64,000 bases of DNA from Inquilinus limosus DSM 16000 (GCF_000423185.1 NZ_AUHM01000034.1:32220-96219); one strand, 5' to 3'. Shown: positions 28,409 through 37,537, counted from the stretch's first letter. Program-made: numbers and translations. Notes: generated by a model from the letters alone, not told the origin.

Positions 28409-29197
28409 TCACGGTCCGGGGAACAGCGTGTCGATGCGGCCCGTCGCCCAGTAGGCGAGAAGCCCGATCCATTCGTGCAGGGCGGTGCTCAGCACGTCGA
28501 CCTGCTCCCCCAGCTCGGACCGGGGCAAGAGAGCCGGCGGCAGGCCGCGATAGTCGACCGGCCACGGCACCACGGCCCATCCCGCCTTGGCGAACAGGCC
28601 CATCGCCCGCGGCATGTGGTAGGCGCTGGTGACCAGCACCCAGTGCTGCCCGGCCTGGGGCTGCACCAGTTGCTTCAGCAGCAGCACGTTCTCATCGGTG
28701 TTGCGGGCCTGGCCTTCGAGCACCAGCCGCTCCTCCGGCAGCCCGGCCATCCGCATGACGTCGCGGAAGATGTCCGACTGCGCCGGGACGCCGTTCCACG
28801 AATCACCCAGCCCGCCGGAGAACACGACCTGCGCCTCGGGGAAGCGGCGAGCCAGGTCGAGTCCGGCGAACAGCCGTTCGGCATTGCCGTTCAGCATCGG
28901 CTCGCCCCGCGCGCCGGACAGCACGGTCAGCTCGGCCCCGCCGAGGACGATGACCCCGTCCACCGTGGCCGGAAGCTCGTGCGGCTTCGCGAAGCGATTC
29001 TCCAGCGGCAGGATCATCAGGTCGCCGACCGGCAGCAGGCAGACGGCGGCGAAGGCCAGGGTCAGCGCGATCACCAGCCGCCGGGCCAGACGCCGAGAGC
29101 GATAGAGGAAGCCGGCCGTGGCCAGCAGCAGCGCCAGCAGCACGAGGCCCAGCGGCTGGATGAAGAACCAGATCAGCTTCGACAGGAAAAAGAACAC
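28409..29197 (-). CDS. DUF218 (YdcF/ElyC/SanA) family membrane protein, ElyC-like topology
   Basis: A 262-aa protein with two N-terminal membrane segments (about 3-25 and 38-55) and a DUF218 domain (GVIVLGGAELTVLS, VVFSGGLGDSW, ARNTDENVLLLKQL, VLVTSAYHMPRAMGLF). The topology matches ElyC, an envelope biogenesis factor in E. coli affecting peptidoglycan and undecaprenyl-phosphate metabolism. The GTG at 29197 is chosen: GGGGGA lies just upstream and the product begins with the membrane segment. Longer frames read into non-coding sequence. It is divergent from ycjX. Confidence 0.82.
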   Translation of the reverse strand: MFFFLSKLIWFFIQPLGLVLLALLLATAGFLYRSRRLARRLVIALTLAFAAVCLLPVGDLMILPLENRFAKPHELPATVDGVIVLGGAELTVLSGARGEPMLNGNAERLFAGLDLARRFPEAQVVFSGGLGDSWNGVPAQSDIFRDVMRMAGLPEERLVLEGQARNTDENVLLLKQLVQPQAGQHWVLVTSAYHMPRAMGLFAKAGWAVVPWPVDYRGLPPALLPRSELGEQVDVLSTALHEWIGLLAYWATGRIDTLFPGP

Positions 29198-29347
29198 TGG
29201 TCCCCCACCCGGCCCTCGCCTCCGAGGAATGGCGGATCGCGGCGGAAGATGCAACCGCCCGGACCGGCGCGGCTTGAAGCGGGGACGCCGCGCCCGCACA
29301 TGGGCTAGGCTGTTCATCCCACGGCCACCGGAGACCGCCGCCCGCTC

Positions 29348-30736
29348 ATGGAGCTGTTCCCCACCGACCTTCTCGATCGGGCCGGCGAGCTGTTCGACCG
29401 TCGCATCCGTCTCGGCGTCACCGGGCTGAGCCGCTCCGGCAAATCCGTGTTCATCGCCGCCCTGGTGCATGGGCTGACCGATCCGCGGCGCTTCGGGCTG
29501 CTCGACGCCGTGGCCGAGGAGCGGCTGCGCGCCGCGGTGCTGCGGCCGCAGCCGCATCTCGAGCTGCCGCGCTTCCCCTATGAGGAGGCGGTGGCCCGGC
29601 TGACCGGCGCCGGCGGAAGTGGACTCCAGAATTGGCCGGACTGGCCGGCCAGCACCCGCAATGTGGCGGAGCTGCGCCTGTCGCTGCGCTTCGCCCCGAA
29701 GGGCGGGCTGCGCAGCCTGCTGGGCGACCAAGTGCTGCATCTCGACATCTTCGACTATCCGGGCGAATGGCTGATCGACCTGCCGCTGCTGCAGCGCGAC
29801 TACGCGGCCTGGGCGGAGGAGGCGCTGGCCCTCTCCGGCACCGGGGTGCGGTCGGCGCTGTCACAGGCGTGGCGCGACTCGATCGCCAAGCTCGACCCGG
29901 CCGGCCCGGCGAAGGAGACCGATGCGATCGAGGCGGCGCGGCTCTACACCGACTATCTGCGCGGCTGCCGCACCCATGCGATTCCCCTGAGCCGGCTGCA
30001 GCCCGGGCGCTTCCTGCTGCCGGGCGACCTGGAGGGGTCCCCCGCCCTCACCTTCTGCCCGCTGCCGCGGCCGCGCGAGACGCCGCGCGGATCGCTGTGG
30101 CGGCTGATGGAGGAGCGGTTCGAAGCCTACAAGGCCAAGGTCGTGCGCCCCTTCTTCAGCGACCATTTCAGCCGGCTGGACCGCCAGATCGTGCTGGTCG
30201 ACCTCTTGGCCCATCTCGCCGCCGGGCCGGAAAGCCTGCAGGATCTGGGCCGCGCGATGGACGACATCCTGACCTGCTTCAAGACCGGCGGCATCAATTG
30301 GCTGTGGCCGTTCGAGACCCGCATCCGCAAGGTGCTGTTCGCCGCCACCAAGGCCGACCACCTGCCGCGCGAGGGGCACGAACCGCTGGTCGGGCTGATG
30401 GACGAGCTGCTGCAGCAGAGCGTCCGCCGCACGGCCTTCCAGGGCGCCGCCGCCCGGTCGATGGCGATCGCCTCGCTGCGTGCCACCCGCGAGGTCGACG
30501 TCAAGCATGAGGGCGAGACCTTGCGCTGCGTCGCCGGCATCATCGAGCCGGGCGGCAAGCCGGTCGCCGCCTATCCCGGGGCGCTGCCGCGCAGCCTGCG
30601 CGAGGCGCGCGGCGGCGGCCGCTTCGGCGCCCAGCGCTTCCTGCCGCCGGCCGACCTCAGCGCCGACGGCCAGCCCTGGCCGCATATCCGGCTGGACGGG
30701 GCGCTGCAGTTCCTGCTCGGGGAGGACCTGGCATGA
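29348..30736 (+). CDS. YcjX-family (DUF463) P-loop ATP/GTP-binding protein
   Basis: A 462-aa cytosolic P-loop protein. Walker A lies in GLSRSGKSVFIAALVHGL near the N-terminus; further family motifs include LDIFDYPGEWLIDLPLL (G3-like DxPGEW) and RIRKVLFAATKADHLP (TKAD, G4-like). In E. coli ycjX-ycjF are members of the phage-shock regulon; no psp genes are near here. Its stop overlaps the start of the YcjF gene (ATGA), as in other Proteobacteria. Function: probably a dynamin-like or stress GTPase; not established. Confidence 0.9.
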   Translation: MELFPTDLLDRAGELFDRRIRLGVTGLSRSGKSVFIAALVHGLTDPRRFGLLDAVAEERLRAAVLRPQPHLELPRFPYEEAVARLTGAGGSGLQNWPDWPASTRNVAELRLSLRFAPKGGLRSLLGDQVLHLDIFDYPGEWLIDLPLLQRDYAAWAEEALALSGTGVRSALSQAWRDSIAKLDPAGPAKETDAIEAARLYTDYLRGCRTHAIPLSRLQPGRFLLPGDLEGSPALTFCPLPRPRETPRGSLWRLMEERFEAYKAKVVRPFFSDHFSRLDRQIVLVDLLAHLAAGPESLQDLGRAMDDILTCFKTGGINWLWPFETRIRKVLFAATKADHLPREGHEPLVGLMDELLQQSVRRTAFQGAAARSMAIASLRATREVDVKHEGETLRCVAGIIEPGGKPVAAYPGALPRSLREARGGGRFGAQRFLPPADLSADGQPWPHIRLDGALQFLLGEDLA

Positions 30737-31758
30737 GCCGGCCGCCGCTGATCCTGGACCAGCCGTCGGAGCCGGAGCGCGAGCCGGGCCGGGCGCCGGC
30801 CGTGTTCGCGCTCGACGAGGCCGAAGCGGTGCCGGTGGAGGACGCCCCCGCCCCGGCCGCCCCCGAGCTGGTCGAACCCGGCCTGCGTCGCCGCCGCAGT
30901 CCGGGCAGCGTGGCCCTGCGCATCGCCTTCGGCGCGCTGGTCGGGCTGATCGGGCTGGGCATCGGCCTGTGGGTCGAGCGGCTGGTCACCGATCTCATGA
31001 GCCGCGGCGGGCCGCTGCAGGCGGCGGCGCTGGTGCTGCTGGCGGTCGCCGGGGCAGGGATCCTGGTCTGGGCCGGCTGGGAGCTGCTGGCGTTGCGCCG
31101 GCTCGGCCGGGTCGAGGAGATCCGCAGCCTGGGCCGGGCGGCGGCGAGCGGCGACGCCGCCGCGGCCGATGCCGTGATCGCCCGCTTCCGCCGCCTGCAC
31201 GCCGACGGGCCGGCGGCCGACGGGCTGGCTCGCCTCGAGCGCGAGCGCGACGAGCTGCGCGACCCGGAGGAGTTGATCGGTCTCCTGGAGCTGCACGCCC
31301 AACGTCCGATCGACGCCGCCTGCCGCGCCGCCATCGCCGCCACCGCACGGCGCACCGCGCTGATCACCACGGTCACGCCGTTCGCCGTCGTCGACATGGT
31401 GGCGTCCGGCGCGCTGAACCTGCGGATGATCCGGCGCATCGCCGAGATCCAGGGTTTCCGCCCCGGCCTGTTCGCAACTCTGGCGCTGGTCCGGCGGGTG
31501 GCGACGACGCTGCTGATCGCCGGCGGCATCGAGGCCGCCAACGACTATCTCGGCGACTTCCTGGGCGCCGGCCTCTTGCGCGCCTTCGGCCGCCGCGCCG
31601 GCGAGGGCGCGATCAACGGCATCCTCAGCGTCCGCATCGGCGTCGCCGCGATGAAGGTGTGCCGCCCCCTGCCCTATCTGCGCGACACCCCGCCCGGCGC
31701 GATGAGCTTGGCCAAGGCGATCTTCGGGGTGGAGGCTGCGCCGAAGGGGAAGGGTTAG
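30733..31758 (+). CDS. YcjF-family (DUF697/TIGR01620) inner-membrane protein
   Basis: A 341-aa protein coupled to ycjX by a 4-bp overlap. The N-terminus is Pro/Ala/Glu-rich and cytosolic (about 1-55), followed by two membrane segments (about 60-80 and 95-115). The conserved C-terminal DUF697 region includes TAVTPFAVVDMVASGALNLRMIRRIAEI-type sequence with RRIAEIQG. It probably anchors or partners YcjX at the membrane. Confidence 0.88.
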   Translation: MSRPPLILDQPSEPEREPGRAPAVFALDEAEAVPVEDAPAPAAPELVEPGLRRRRSPGSVALRIAFGALVGLIGLGIGLWVERLVTDLMSRGGPLQAAALVLLAVAGAGILVWAGWELLALRRLGRVEEIRSLGRAAASGDAAAADAVIARFRRLHADGPAADGLARLERERDELRDPEELIGLLELHAQRPIDAACRAAIAATARRTALITTVTPFAVVDMVASGALNLRMIRRIAEIQGFRPGLFATLALVRRVATTLLIAGGIEAANDYLGDFLGAGLLRAFGRRAGEGAINGILSVRIGVAAMKVCRPLPYLRDTPPGAMSLAKAIFGVEAAPKGKG

Positions 31759-31776
31759 GGCAACGGCCCGAGATAT

Positions 31777-31871
31777 TAACCCGTCATCGCGAGGTGCGAA
31801 GCACCGTGGCGACCCAGGGGGCCGGTGCCGCTGGATGGCCACGCCCCTTCGGGGCTCGCCATGACGGGTTA
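31777..31871. repeat. 95-bp imperfect palindromic repeat (CGTCATCGCGAGG type)
   Basis: Ends TAACCCGTCAT (31777-31787) and ATGACGGGTTA (31861-31871) are perfect reverse complements. The inside has GCGAGGTGCGAAGCAC on one side and CACGCCCCTTCGGGGCTCGC on the other. Sequences of this general type are dispersed in many proteobacterial genomes. It lies between the convergent ycjF-like and znuA genes and fills nearly the whole gap. Confidence 0.8.
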
Positions 31872-31890
31872 GTGGTTTCGGTTGCCAGCC

Positions 31891-32838
31891 TCAGTTCTGC
31901 TTCATCCCCGCGACCAGGGTCGAAATGTTATACCGAAACATCTTGGCGTAAGTCGAAGCCGGCCCGTCCTCGGTCGACAGCGACTCCGCGTAGAGCTCGC
32001 CGCCCATCTCGGCGCCCGTGGCCTTGGCCACCTGCTGCACCAGGCGTGGATCGGTCGCGTTCTCGATGAACACCGCCTTGATGTGCTCGTGCTTGATCTG
32101 GTCGATCAGCTTGGCGACGTCGCCGGCCGAAGCCTCGCTCTCGGTCGAGAAGCCGACCGGGGCGTGGAACTCGATGCCATAGGCGGCGCCGAGATAGCCG
32201 AAGGCATCGTGGCTGGTGATGACCTTGCGCTTGCCCTCGGGGATGGTCGCCACCTCGCGCCGGGCCCAGGCGTCGAGGTCCTTCAGCTCGGCCACATATT
32301 TGGCGCCGTTGGCCTGATACGTCGCGGCATGGGCCGGATCCGCGGCCTCCAGCGCCTTGGCGATGTTGGCGGCGTAGACCGCGCCGTTCGCGGCGCTGTT
32401 CCAGGCGTGCGGGTCGAGGCCCCCGTGGTCATGGCCTTCATGGTCGTGGTCGTCGTGGTCATGGGCTTCATGCCCTTCGGCGCCTTCGTCTTCGGCGTGC
32501 AGGACTGCGATGCCCTGGCTCGCGACCACCACCTTGGCCTTGGTGCCGGAGGCGGCGACCAGCCGGTCCATCCAGCCCTCGAGCTCCAGCCCGCTGACGA
32601 CGACGAGGTCGGCCTTCGCCATGGCCTCGGCGTCCTGCGGCGTCGGTTCGTAGACATGGGCGTCGCCATTGGGGCCGACCAGGCTGCGGACCTCGACATC
32701 GTCGCCGCCCACCTGCCGCACCATGTCGGCGAGGATGGTGATGCTGGTCACGACCGACAGCTTCTCCGCCGCCGCGGCCGGCAGAGACAGGGCGACAAGG
32801 GACAGGCCGAGCAGGCCGGCGCGAAACGGTATCCTCAT
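31891..32838 (-). CDS. znuA: Zinc ABC transporter substrate-binding protein ZnuA
   Basis: High-affinity zinc-binding protein of the periplasm, 315 aa. The signal peptide (about 1-23) ends PAAAA-EK. The characteristic acidic His-rich loop (about residues 106-135: HAEDEGAEGHEAHDHDDHD and more) precedes DPHAWN, which carries one zinc ligand. The other expected ligands are His of DAHVYEP and SHDAFGYLG, and a C-terminal acidic region. It is the last gene of the znuC-znuB-znuA operon, 24 bp after znuB. It delivers zinc to ZnuBC. Confidence 0.95.
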   Translation of the reverse strand: MRIPFRAGLLGLSLVALSLPAAAAEKLSVVTSITILADMVRQVGGDDVEVRSLVGPNGDAHVYEPTPQDAEAMAKADLVVVSGLELEGWMDRLVAASGTKAKVVVASQGIAVLHAEDEGAEGHEAHDHDDHDHEGHDHGGLDPHAWNSAANGAVYAANIAKALEAADPAHAATYQANGAKYVAELKDLDAWARREVATIPEGKRKVITSHDAFGYLGAAYGIEFHAPVGFSTESEASAGDVAKLIDQIKHEHIKAVFIENATDPRLVQQVAKATGAEMGGELYAESLSTEDGPASTYAKMFRYNISTLVAGMKQN

Positions 32839-32862
32839 GCGATGGCTCCGTTACGGGGTGAA

Positions 32863-33738
32863 CTACTGCGCGAAATGGGGCGTCGGCAGGTATCGGGCCC
32901 GCAGGCTGTCATGCGTCCCGAAGACCAGGGACAGGACGTAGAAGCCGCCGGCGGTCAGCACGATGCTGGGGCCGGAGGGCAGGCTGCCGTGGTAGGAGAC
33001 GAGCAGGCCGGAATAGCCGGACAGCAGCGCGATCCCGGCGGCCCAGGCGAAGAGCGACCACAGCGACCGGCTCCAGAACCGCGCCGCGGCCGCCGGCAGC
33101 ATCATCAGCCCGACCACCATCAGCGTGCCCAGCGCCTGGAAGCCGCCGACCAGGTTCAGCACCACCAGCACCAGGAAGGCGAAGTGGACCAGGGCCCCGA
33201 CGCCGCCGACCATGCGGAGGTAGCCGGGATCGAAGCATTCGACCACCAGCGGCCGGTACAGCAGCGCCAACGCGATCAGCGTCACCGTGGCGATGCCGGC
33301 CATCAGCAGCAGCGCCGCATCGTCGACCGCGAGGATGGTGCCGAACAGCACATGGATCAGATCGACATTGCTGCCGCGGGTCGAGACGATCAGCACGCCC
33401 GACGCCAGGGCGATCAGGTAAAAGGCGGCGAAGGCGGCGTCCTCGCGCAGCGCCGTGACCCGGGTGACCGCACCGGCCATCAGCGCGACGGCCAGACCGG
33501 CGATCAGCCCGCCCAGTCCCATCGACCACAGCGACAGGCCGGAGACCAGGAAGCCGACCGCGGCACCCGGCAGCACCGCATGCGACATGGCATCGCCGAC
33601 CAGGCTCATCCGCCGCAGCACCAGCAGCACGCCGACCGGACCGCAGCCCAGCGACAGCGCCAGGCAAGCCACCAGCGCCCGCTGCATGAAGGCGTAGTCG
33701 AGGAAGGGCGTGACCAGGAAATCCCACACCGCCGTCAC
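32863..33738 (-). CDS. znuB: Zinc ABC transporter permease ZnuB
   Basis: Inner-membrane permease of 291 aa of the ABC-3 family with about eight to nine segments. Family motifs include LVGDAMSHAVLPGAAVGFL near the N-terminus and LGTLMVVGLMMLPAAAARFW. The GTG at 33738 overlaps the znuC stop (GTGA) and gives a standard N-terminus (AVWDFLVTPFLDYAFMQRAL). Longer frames intrude into znuC. It forms the zinc channel with ZnuC. Confidence 0.94.
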   Translation of the reverse strand: MTAVWDFLVTPFLDYAFMQRALVACLALSLGCGPVGVLLVLRRMSLVGDAMSHAVLPGAAVGFLVSGLSLWSMGLGGLIAGLAVALMAGAVTRVTALREDAAFAAFYLIALASGVLIVSTRGSNVDLIHVLFGTILAVDDAALLLMAGIATVTLIALALLYRPLVVECFDPGYLRMVGGVGALVHFAFLVLVVLNLVGGFQALGTLMVVGLMMLPAAAARFWSRSLWSLFAWAAGIALLSGYSGLLVSYHGSLPSGPSIVLTAGGFYVLSLVFGTHDSLRARYLPTPHFAQ

Positions 33739-34481
33739 GCCGCGCTCCGCCGGCAGGCTTCGCCGCGCTCGGACCAGGCCTCGGCCATGGCCCGGGCCCG
33801 CAGCAGGTTCTCGGCGCACAGCACGTCGCCGGTGCGGCCCCATCCGATCGGATCGCGGGCCAGCAGCAGCGTGTCCGGGCAGACCTCGCGCACCTGGTCC
33901 AAATCGTGCAGCACGGTGATCACCGTCCGGCCCTCGCCATGCCAGCGCCGGACCACATCGACGAGGTCGCGCGTCGTCTTGGCATCGAGCGCGGTGAAGG
34001 GTTCGTCGAGCATGATCACCCGCCCGTCCTGCAGCAGCAGCCGGGCGAACAGCACGCGCTGGAACTGGCCGGCGGAGAGGCTTCCGATCGGCCGCGCCTC
34101 GAACCCGCCGAGGCCGACCGCCTCCAGCGCCTCGGCGGCACGGCGGCGCAGCTCCTTCGAGGCCCCGCCGAAGATCCCGGTCCGGGCCCAGCCGCCGAGC
34201 AGCACGGTGTCGGCGACGGAGATGGGGAAGCTGCGGTCGATCTCCGCCAGCTGCGGCAGATAGGCGATGTCGCGCCGGCGCAGCCCGCCGAGATCGACAC
34301 GTCCGGACAGCGGCTTCAGAAGGCCGGCGATGGTCTTGAGCAGGGTCGACTTGCCGGCGCCGTTCGGGCCGACGATGGCGGTCAGCGTCCCGGGCTCGAA
34401 GCTGCCGTCGACGTGATGCACCGCCGGGTGCCGCTCATAACCGGCGGTGAGGTTGACGAGACGGATGCGGCCGGCGGTCAC
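33735..34481 (-). CDS. znuC: Zinc ABC transporter ATP-binding protein ZnuC
   Basis: ATPase of 248 aa: Walker A GPNGAGKST, Q-loop YLPQLAEIDRSFPISV (the ISVADTVLLG segment is typical of metal-type ABC ATPases), signature LSAGQFQRVLFARLL, Walker B VIMLDEPFTALD, switch VLHDL. The start GTG at 34481 overlaps the stop of a 56-codon upstream gene (GTGA). It is followed by znuB with another GTGA overlap. It powers zinc import. Confidence 0.94.
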   Translation of the reverse strand: MTAGRIRLVNLTAGYERHPAVHHVDGSFEPGTLTAIVGPNGAGKSTLLKTIAGLLKPLSGRVDLGGLRRRDIAYLPQLAEIDRSFPISVADTVLLGGWARTGIFGGASKELRRRAAEALEAVGLGGFEARPIGSLSAGQFQRVLFARLLLQDGRVIMLDEPFTALDAKTTRDLVDVVRRWHGEGRTVITVLHDLDQVREVCPDTLLLARDPIGWGRTGDVLCAENLLRARAMAEAWSERGEACRRSAA

Positions 34482-34648
34482 GACGCGCCCCCGAACCAGC
34501 CCATGGCCCAGGCCACGGCGAGCCAGAGCACGGCGATCAGCGCGAGGGCGACGAGCAGGCGCGCCCCGACCGGTGCGGTGAGGGCCGACGGCCCGATCTC
34601 CCCGGCCCGGCGGGCGGCATGGGCGGGGTGATGATGCGACACGGTCAT
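34478..34648 (-). CDS. 56-aa His-rich single-span membrane protein, first gene of the znu operon
   Basis: A 56-codon gene from ATG 34648 to TGA 34478, whose stop overlaps the znuC start as GTGA. The product begins MTVSHHHPAHAARR: four His within the first ten residues, a classic metal-binding cluster. A membrane span follows (about 31-51: LLVALALIAVLWLAVAWAMG) and a short WFGGAS end. A Zur-box-like site lies 62 bp upstream. Overlap with znuC and the shared operator argue that it is a real gene working in zinc uptake, perhaps as a small accessory subunit of ZnuB or a zinc-chaperoning peptide. I do not recognise a named family. Confidence 0.72.
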   Translation of the reverse strand: MTVSHHHPAHAARRAGEIGPSALTAPVGARLLVALALIAVLWLAVAWAMGWFGGAS

Positions 34649-34709
34649 GGGTCAGCCATTGGCGTGGGATGGTCCGGCACCTTAGCGCCCGGCGGGCGCG
34701 GCACCATTG

Positions 34710-34726
34710 ACGTTAATGTATAACAT
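34710..34726 (-). promoter_or_regulatory. Candidate Zur box upstream of the znu operon
   Basis: ACGTTAATGTATAACAT (34710-34726) is an imperfect palindrome (GTTA/TAAC arms). It matches the site at 37564-37580 in 13 of 17 positions and resembles alphaproteobacterial Zur operators of the ATGTTATA..TAACAT kind. It lies upstream of the 56-codon gene and znuCBA, in an otherwise gene-free 157-bp gap. Confidence 0.7.
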
Positions 34727-34805
34727 CTTTGCGATATCGGAAAGCGCCGGCCGGGCCGATCGGCTCGTTCTTCGGGAGAAGACCGGTGTCGCGCCGGCTT
34801 CGGCG

Positions 34806-35213
34806 TCAGTCGGCCGGCTTGCCCGGCAGGTCCTTCAGGTGATGGATCCAGGGCAGGGCCGAACGGCACCAGGCCTGCCGCGTCGGCACCAGCTGGTCGC
34901 GCTGCCGGATGCTGCCCCAGCGGATGCCCCAGATCTCGGCATCGGCGCCCTCGCCCGTGACGAAGAGCGGCGAGCCGCATTCCGGGCAGAAGTACTGCAG
35001 CCGCCGGCGGCCGCTGTCGCCGGTCTTGATGTAGACCTTCGGCTCGTGCGCGGTCAGCCGGATCCGGTCGCGCGAAGCGGTCACCGTGACCCGGAACGGC
35101 GAGCCGGTCAGCATCTGGCAATCGGTGCAGTGGCAGATCCCCACCCGCTCCGGGTCGATCTCCGCCTCGTAGGCCACATGGCCGCAATGGCACCGGCCGT
35201 CGATCCGCATCAT
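34806..35213 (-). CDS. GFA/CENP-V family zinc protein
   Basis: A 135-aa protein of the GFA (glutathione-dependent formaldehyde-activating enzyme)/CENP-V fold. Zinc cysteines appear as CHCGHV near the N-terminus, CHCTDC (GICHCTDCQMLTGSPF), and CPECGSPL, in the usual order. Enzymes of this family bind glutathione adducts, but most members have unknown substrates. It is the last gene of a probable operon CobW-WD40-98aa-GFA, 40 bp after the 98-aa gene. The start may be either of two adjacent ATGs (35213 or 35210). Confidence 0.88.
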   Translation of the reverse strand: MMRIDGRCHCGHVAYEAEIDPERVGICHCTDCQMLTGSPFRVTVTASRDRIRLTAHEPKVYIKTGDSGRRRLQYFCPECGSPLFVTGEGADAEIWGIRWGSIRQRDQLVPTRQAWCRSALPWIHHLKDLPGKPAD

Positions 35214-35253
35214 GGCGCACCCCGCCCCGCATGGACCAGAGCTCCACCCTAGC

Positions 35254-35550
35254 CTATCGCCGGCCGGTCCGCAGCCGGCGCAGCACCAGATGCTTCAGCG
35301 CCGGCGGGATATGGCCGGGCGACCGCCAGTCCACCGCCAGGCCGAGGACGGCGCATTCGGCCGCGATCTGCCGCCCGTTCTCGTAGCGGATCTGGCCGAG
35401 CCGCGGCAAGGCGTCGGCGCGGCGATGGTCGAAGGGACGGCCCGACTGGGCCTCGCGGAAGCCGTGGTGGAAATCGGGATGGCTCAGCACTCGCCGCGCC
35501 TCCGGCCAGTGCCGGGCCCGGCGCGTGGCGACATCGGACGGGTCCATCAT
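35254..35550 (-). CDS. Hypothetical 98-aa basic protein in the candidate Zur regulon
   Basis: I do not recognise this protein. It starts with two Met (35550), overlapping the stop of the WD40 gene (ATGA), so its expression is coupled to it. It is rich in His, Arg and Asp: ATRRARHWPEARRVLSHPD, then FHHGF, and a basic C-terminus LVLRRLRTGRR. It has no signal peptide, membrane segment or Cys pair (a single Cys near residue 66). Context implies a role under zinc limitation. Confidence 0.7.
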   Translation of the reverse strand: MMDPSDVATRRARHWPEARRVLSHPDFHHGFREAQSGRPFDHRRADALPRLGQIRYENGRQIAAECAVLGLAVDWRSPGHIPPALKHLVLRRLRTGRR

Positions 35551-36575
35551 GGCTGCAGGTCGACCAGCGCCGCCCGGCCGCCGGCATCGCCCGCCGCCAG
35601 CCAGCGCCCGTCCGGCGAGAAGGCCAGTGCCTCGACCGCGGCGCCGTTCGGGCGCAGCACCGGGACATAGCCGCTGCCGTCGAGCGGCATCAGCGCGACG
35701 AAGCCGTCCTTGGCGCCGGCGGCCGCGACCGGAAGCTGCGGATGCGCCGCGACGCGAGTGATCGGCACGCCGCGGGCCCAGCCGCTTTCGCTGGCGGTGC
35801 CGCCCATCGGGCCGTCGCGGCCGGCGAAGCGCCAGGATACGACGCCTTCCGAGCCGGAGGTCAGCAGCGCCTTCCCACCATCGGCCCAGGCGAGAGACCG
35901 CGGCTTGGCCGGATAGCCCGGCATCTGCATGTGCACGCCGTCAGACAGGCGCCAGGCGTGCAGCGCCTTCTCCTGCATGGCCGAGACGACGAAGCGCGAC
36001 CGCGGATGCCAGGTGACGGCGAGATGCGCCCCCTGCCAGGCGAAGAGCTTCGCCGTCCACTCGCGCTTGCGCGGCGTCCAGACGGTGACGCCGCCGTAAT
36101 GCGCCGCGGCGACACGCCGGCCGCGCGGATCGAAGGCGGCGCCGTCGATCGCGGCCGGCCCCTGCAGCCGCGTGACCGGCGAGCCCGCGGCATCGAACAC
36201 CAGGATCTCGCGGCCGGCGACGGCGAGGCGGCGCCCGATGGCGGGTGCGGCGTCCACGGCGGCGATCCAGCGGCCCGGCACGGCGGCGATCTCCGCCACC
36301 GTCCCGTCCGGCCCGATGCGCAGCAGGCGGCCGTCGTCGCCGCCGCTGAGGAAGCCCTCGGCGACGTCCGGCCCCAGCGCCAGGACGGCACCGCCATGCG
36401 CCGGCACGGCCGTCGCCTCCGATGCGGCGGGGTCCGCCAGCCGGACGGTGCCGTCGCCCAGGCCGAAGGCGACATGCCCGGCCGTATCGAAGGCGGCGGC
36501 CACGACCGGCGCCGGCCAGGCCCAGATCGTGCCCTTCTCCTCCGCCAGGGCCTTCGGCGGCAGCAGCAGGCTCAT
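35547..36575 (-). CDS. WD40-repeat beta-propeller protein linked to a COG0523 GTPase
   Basis: A 342-aa protein of about seven repeats with degenerate GH...WD spacing: [105 protein letters not shown]. It has no signal peptide. The start ATG at 36575 overlaps the stop of the CobW-like gene. Together they suggest a zinc-limitation partner pair; the propeller could be the client or scaffold for the GTPase. Function otherwise unknown. Confidence 0.83.
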   Translation of the reverse strand: MSLLLPPKALAEEKGTIWAWPAPVVAAAFDTAGHVAFGLGDGTVRLADPAASEATAVPAHGGAVLALGPDVAEGFLSGGDDGRLLRIGPDGTVAEIAAVPGRWIAAVDAAPAIGRRLAVAGREILVFDAAGSPVTRLQGPAAIDGAAFDPRGRRVAAAHYGGVTVWTPRKREWTAKLFAWQGAHLAVTWHPRSRFVVSAMQEKALHAWRLSDGVHMQMPGYPAKPRSLAWADGGKALLTSGSEGVVSWRFAGRDGPMGGTASESGWARGVPITRVAAHPQLPVAAAGAKDGFVALMPLDGSGYVPVLRPNGAAVEALAFSPDGRWLAAGDAGGRAALVDLQP

Positions 36576-37537
36576 GCGGCGGCGCAACCCTCGAAGCCGG
36601 CGCGAAGCACGGCGGCGTCGAGGTTGCGGCCGATCAGCACCAAGCGGCTCTCGCGCGGCTGGCCGGGCCGCCAGGCCGGGGCGAAATCGCCCTCCTGCAG
36701 CATGTGCACGCCCTGGAACACGAAGGGCCGGTCCTCGCCGGCGAAATCGAGGATACCCTTGCTGCGCAGGATGTCGGCGCCGCGGATCGCCAGCAGCATG
36801 CCGATCCAGTCGACGAAGCGGCGGCCGTCGAGCGGCCGGTCGAGCCGGAAGGAGACGCTGCCGACGCCCTCGTCGTGCTCATGGTGATGGGCGTGGCCGT
36901 CGAGCAGGTCGGGGTCGAGCGCCAGCAGCCGGTCGAGGTCGAAGGCGCCGCTGCCCATCACCGCGCCGAGATCGATGTCGCAGCGCCGCGTGCGCAGCAG
37001 CCGCGCCATCGGGTTGATGGCGCGCAACCGCGCTTCGACCGCCGCCAGGCCGCCCTCGTCCGCGAGGTCGGTCTTGTTGATGAGGATGGTATCGGCGAAG
37101 GCCACCTGCTCCTCCGCCTCGTCGCTGTCGTCGAGCCGCGCTTCGATGTGCCGGGCGTCGACCACGGTGACGATCGAATCGAGGGCGGTGCGCTCGCGCA
37201 CCTCGTCGTCGACCAGGAAGGTCTGGGCCACCGGGGCCGGGTCGGCCAGCCCGGTCGTCTCGATCAGGATGCCGTCGAACCCGCCCGCCCGCTTCATCAG
37301 CCCGCCGATGATCCGGATCAGGTCGCCGCGCACTGAGCAGCAGAGGCAGCCATTGTTCATGGCGAACACCTCCTCGTCGGCGCCGACCACGAGGTCGCCG
37401 TCGATGCCGATCTCGCCGAACTCGTTGACGATCACGGCGTAACGCTTGCCGTGAGCCTCGGAGAGGATGCGGTTCAGCAGCGTGGTCTTGCCGGCGCCGA
37501 GATAGCCGGTCAGCAGCGTGACGGGGATGCGGGACAT
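36572..37537 (-). CDS. CobW/COG0523 family G3E GTPase, zinc metallochaperone type
   Basis: A 321-aa GTPase. Walker [10 protein letters not shown] (11-19); the metal-binding CXCC motif at C64-C67 within [12 protein letters not shown]; Walker B-like ETTGLADP; base-recognition NKTD; a His-rich segment [12 protein letters not shown]; and a C-terminal CobW_C domain. Such proteins (YeiR/ZigA/Zng1-like) hand zinc to target enzymes during zinc starvation. The Zur-like site at 37564-37580 sits 27 bp upstream of its ATG. It is the first gene of a four-gene operon. Distinguishing it from a cobalt-chelatase CobW relies on the zinc context. Confidence 0.92.
   Translation of the reverse strand: MSRIPVTLLTGYLGAGKTTLLNRILSEAHGKRYAVIVNEFGEIGIDGDLVVGADEEVFAMNNGCLCCSVRGDLIRIIGGLMKRAGGFDGILIETTGLADPAPVAQTFLVDDEVRERTALDSIVTVVDARHIEARLDDSDEAEEQVAFADTILINKTDLADEGGLAAVEARLRAINPMARLLRTRRCDIDLGAVMGSGAFDLDRLLALDPDLLDGHAHHHEHDEGVGSVSFRLDRPLDGRRFVDWIGMLLAIRGADILRSKGILDFAGEDRPFVFQGVHMLQEGDFAPAWRPGQPRESRLVLIGRNLDAAVLRAGFEGCAAA

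Noticed and set aside
28367..28470. Cobalamin riboswitch expected upstream of bluB
   Set aside because: No B12-box-like sequence or long structured leader is present; the gap to the next gene is only about 40 bp.
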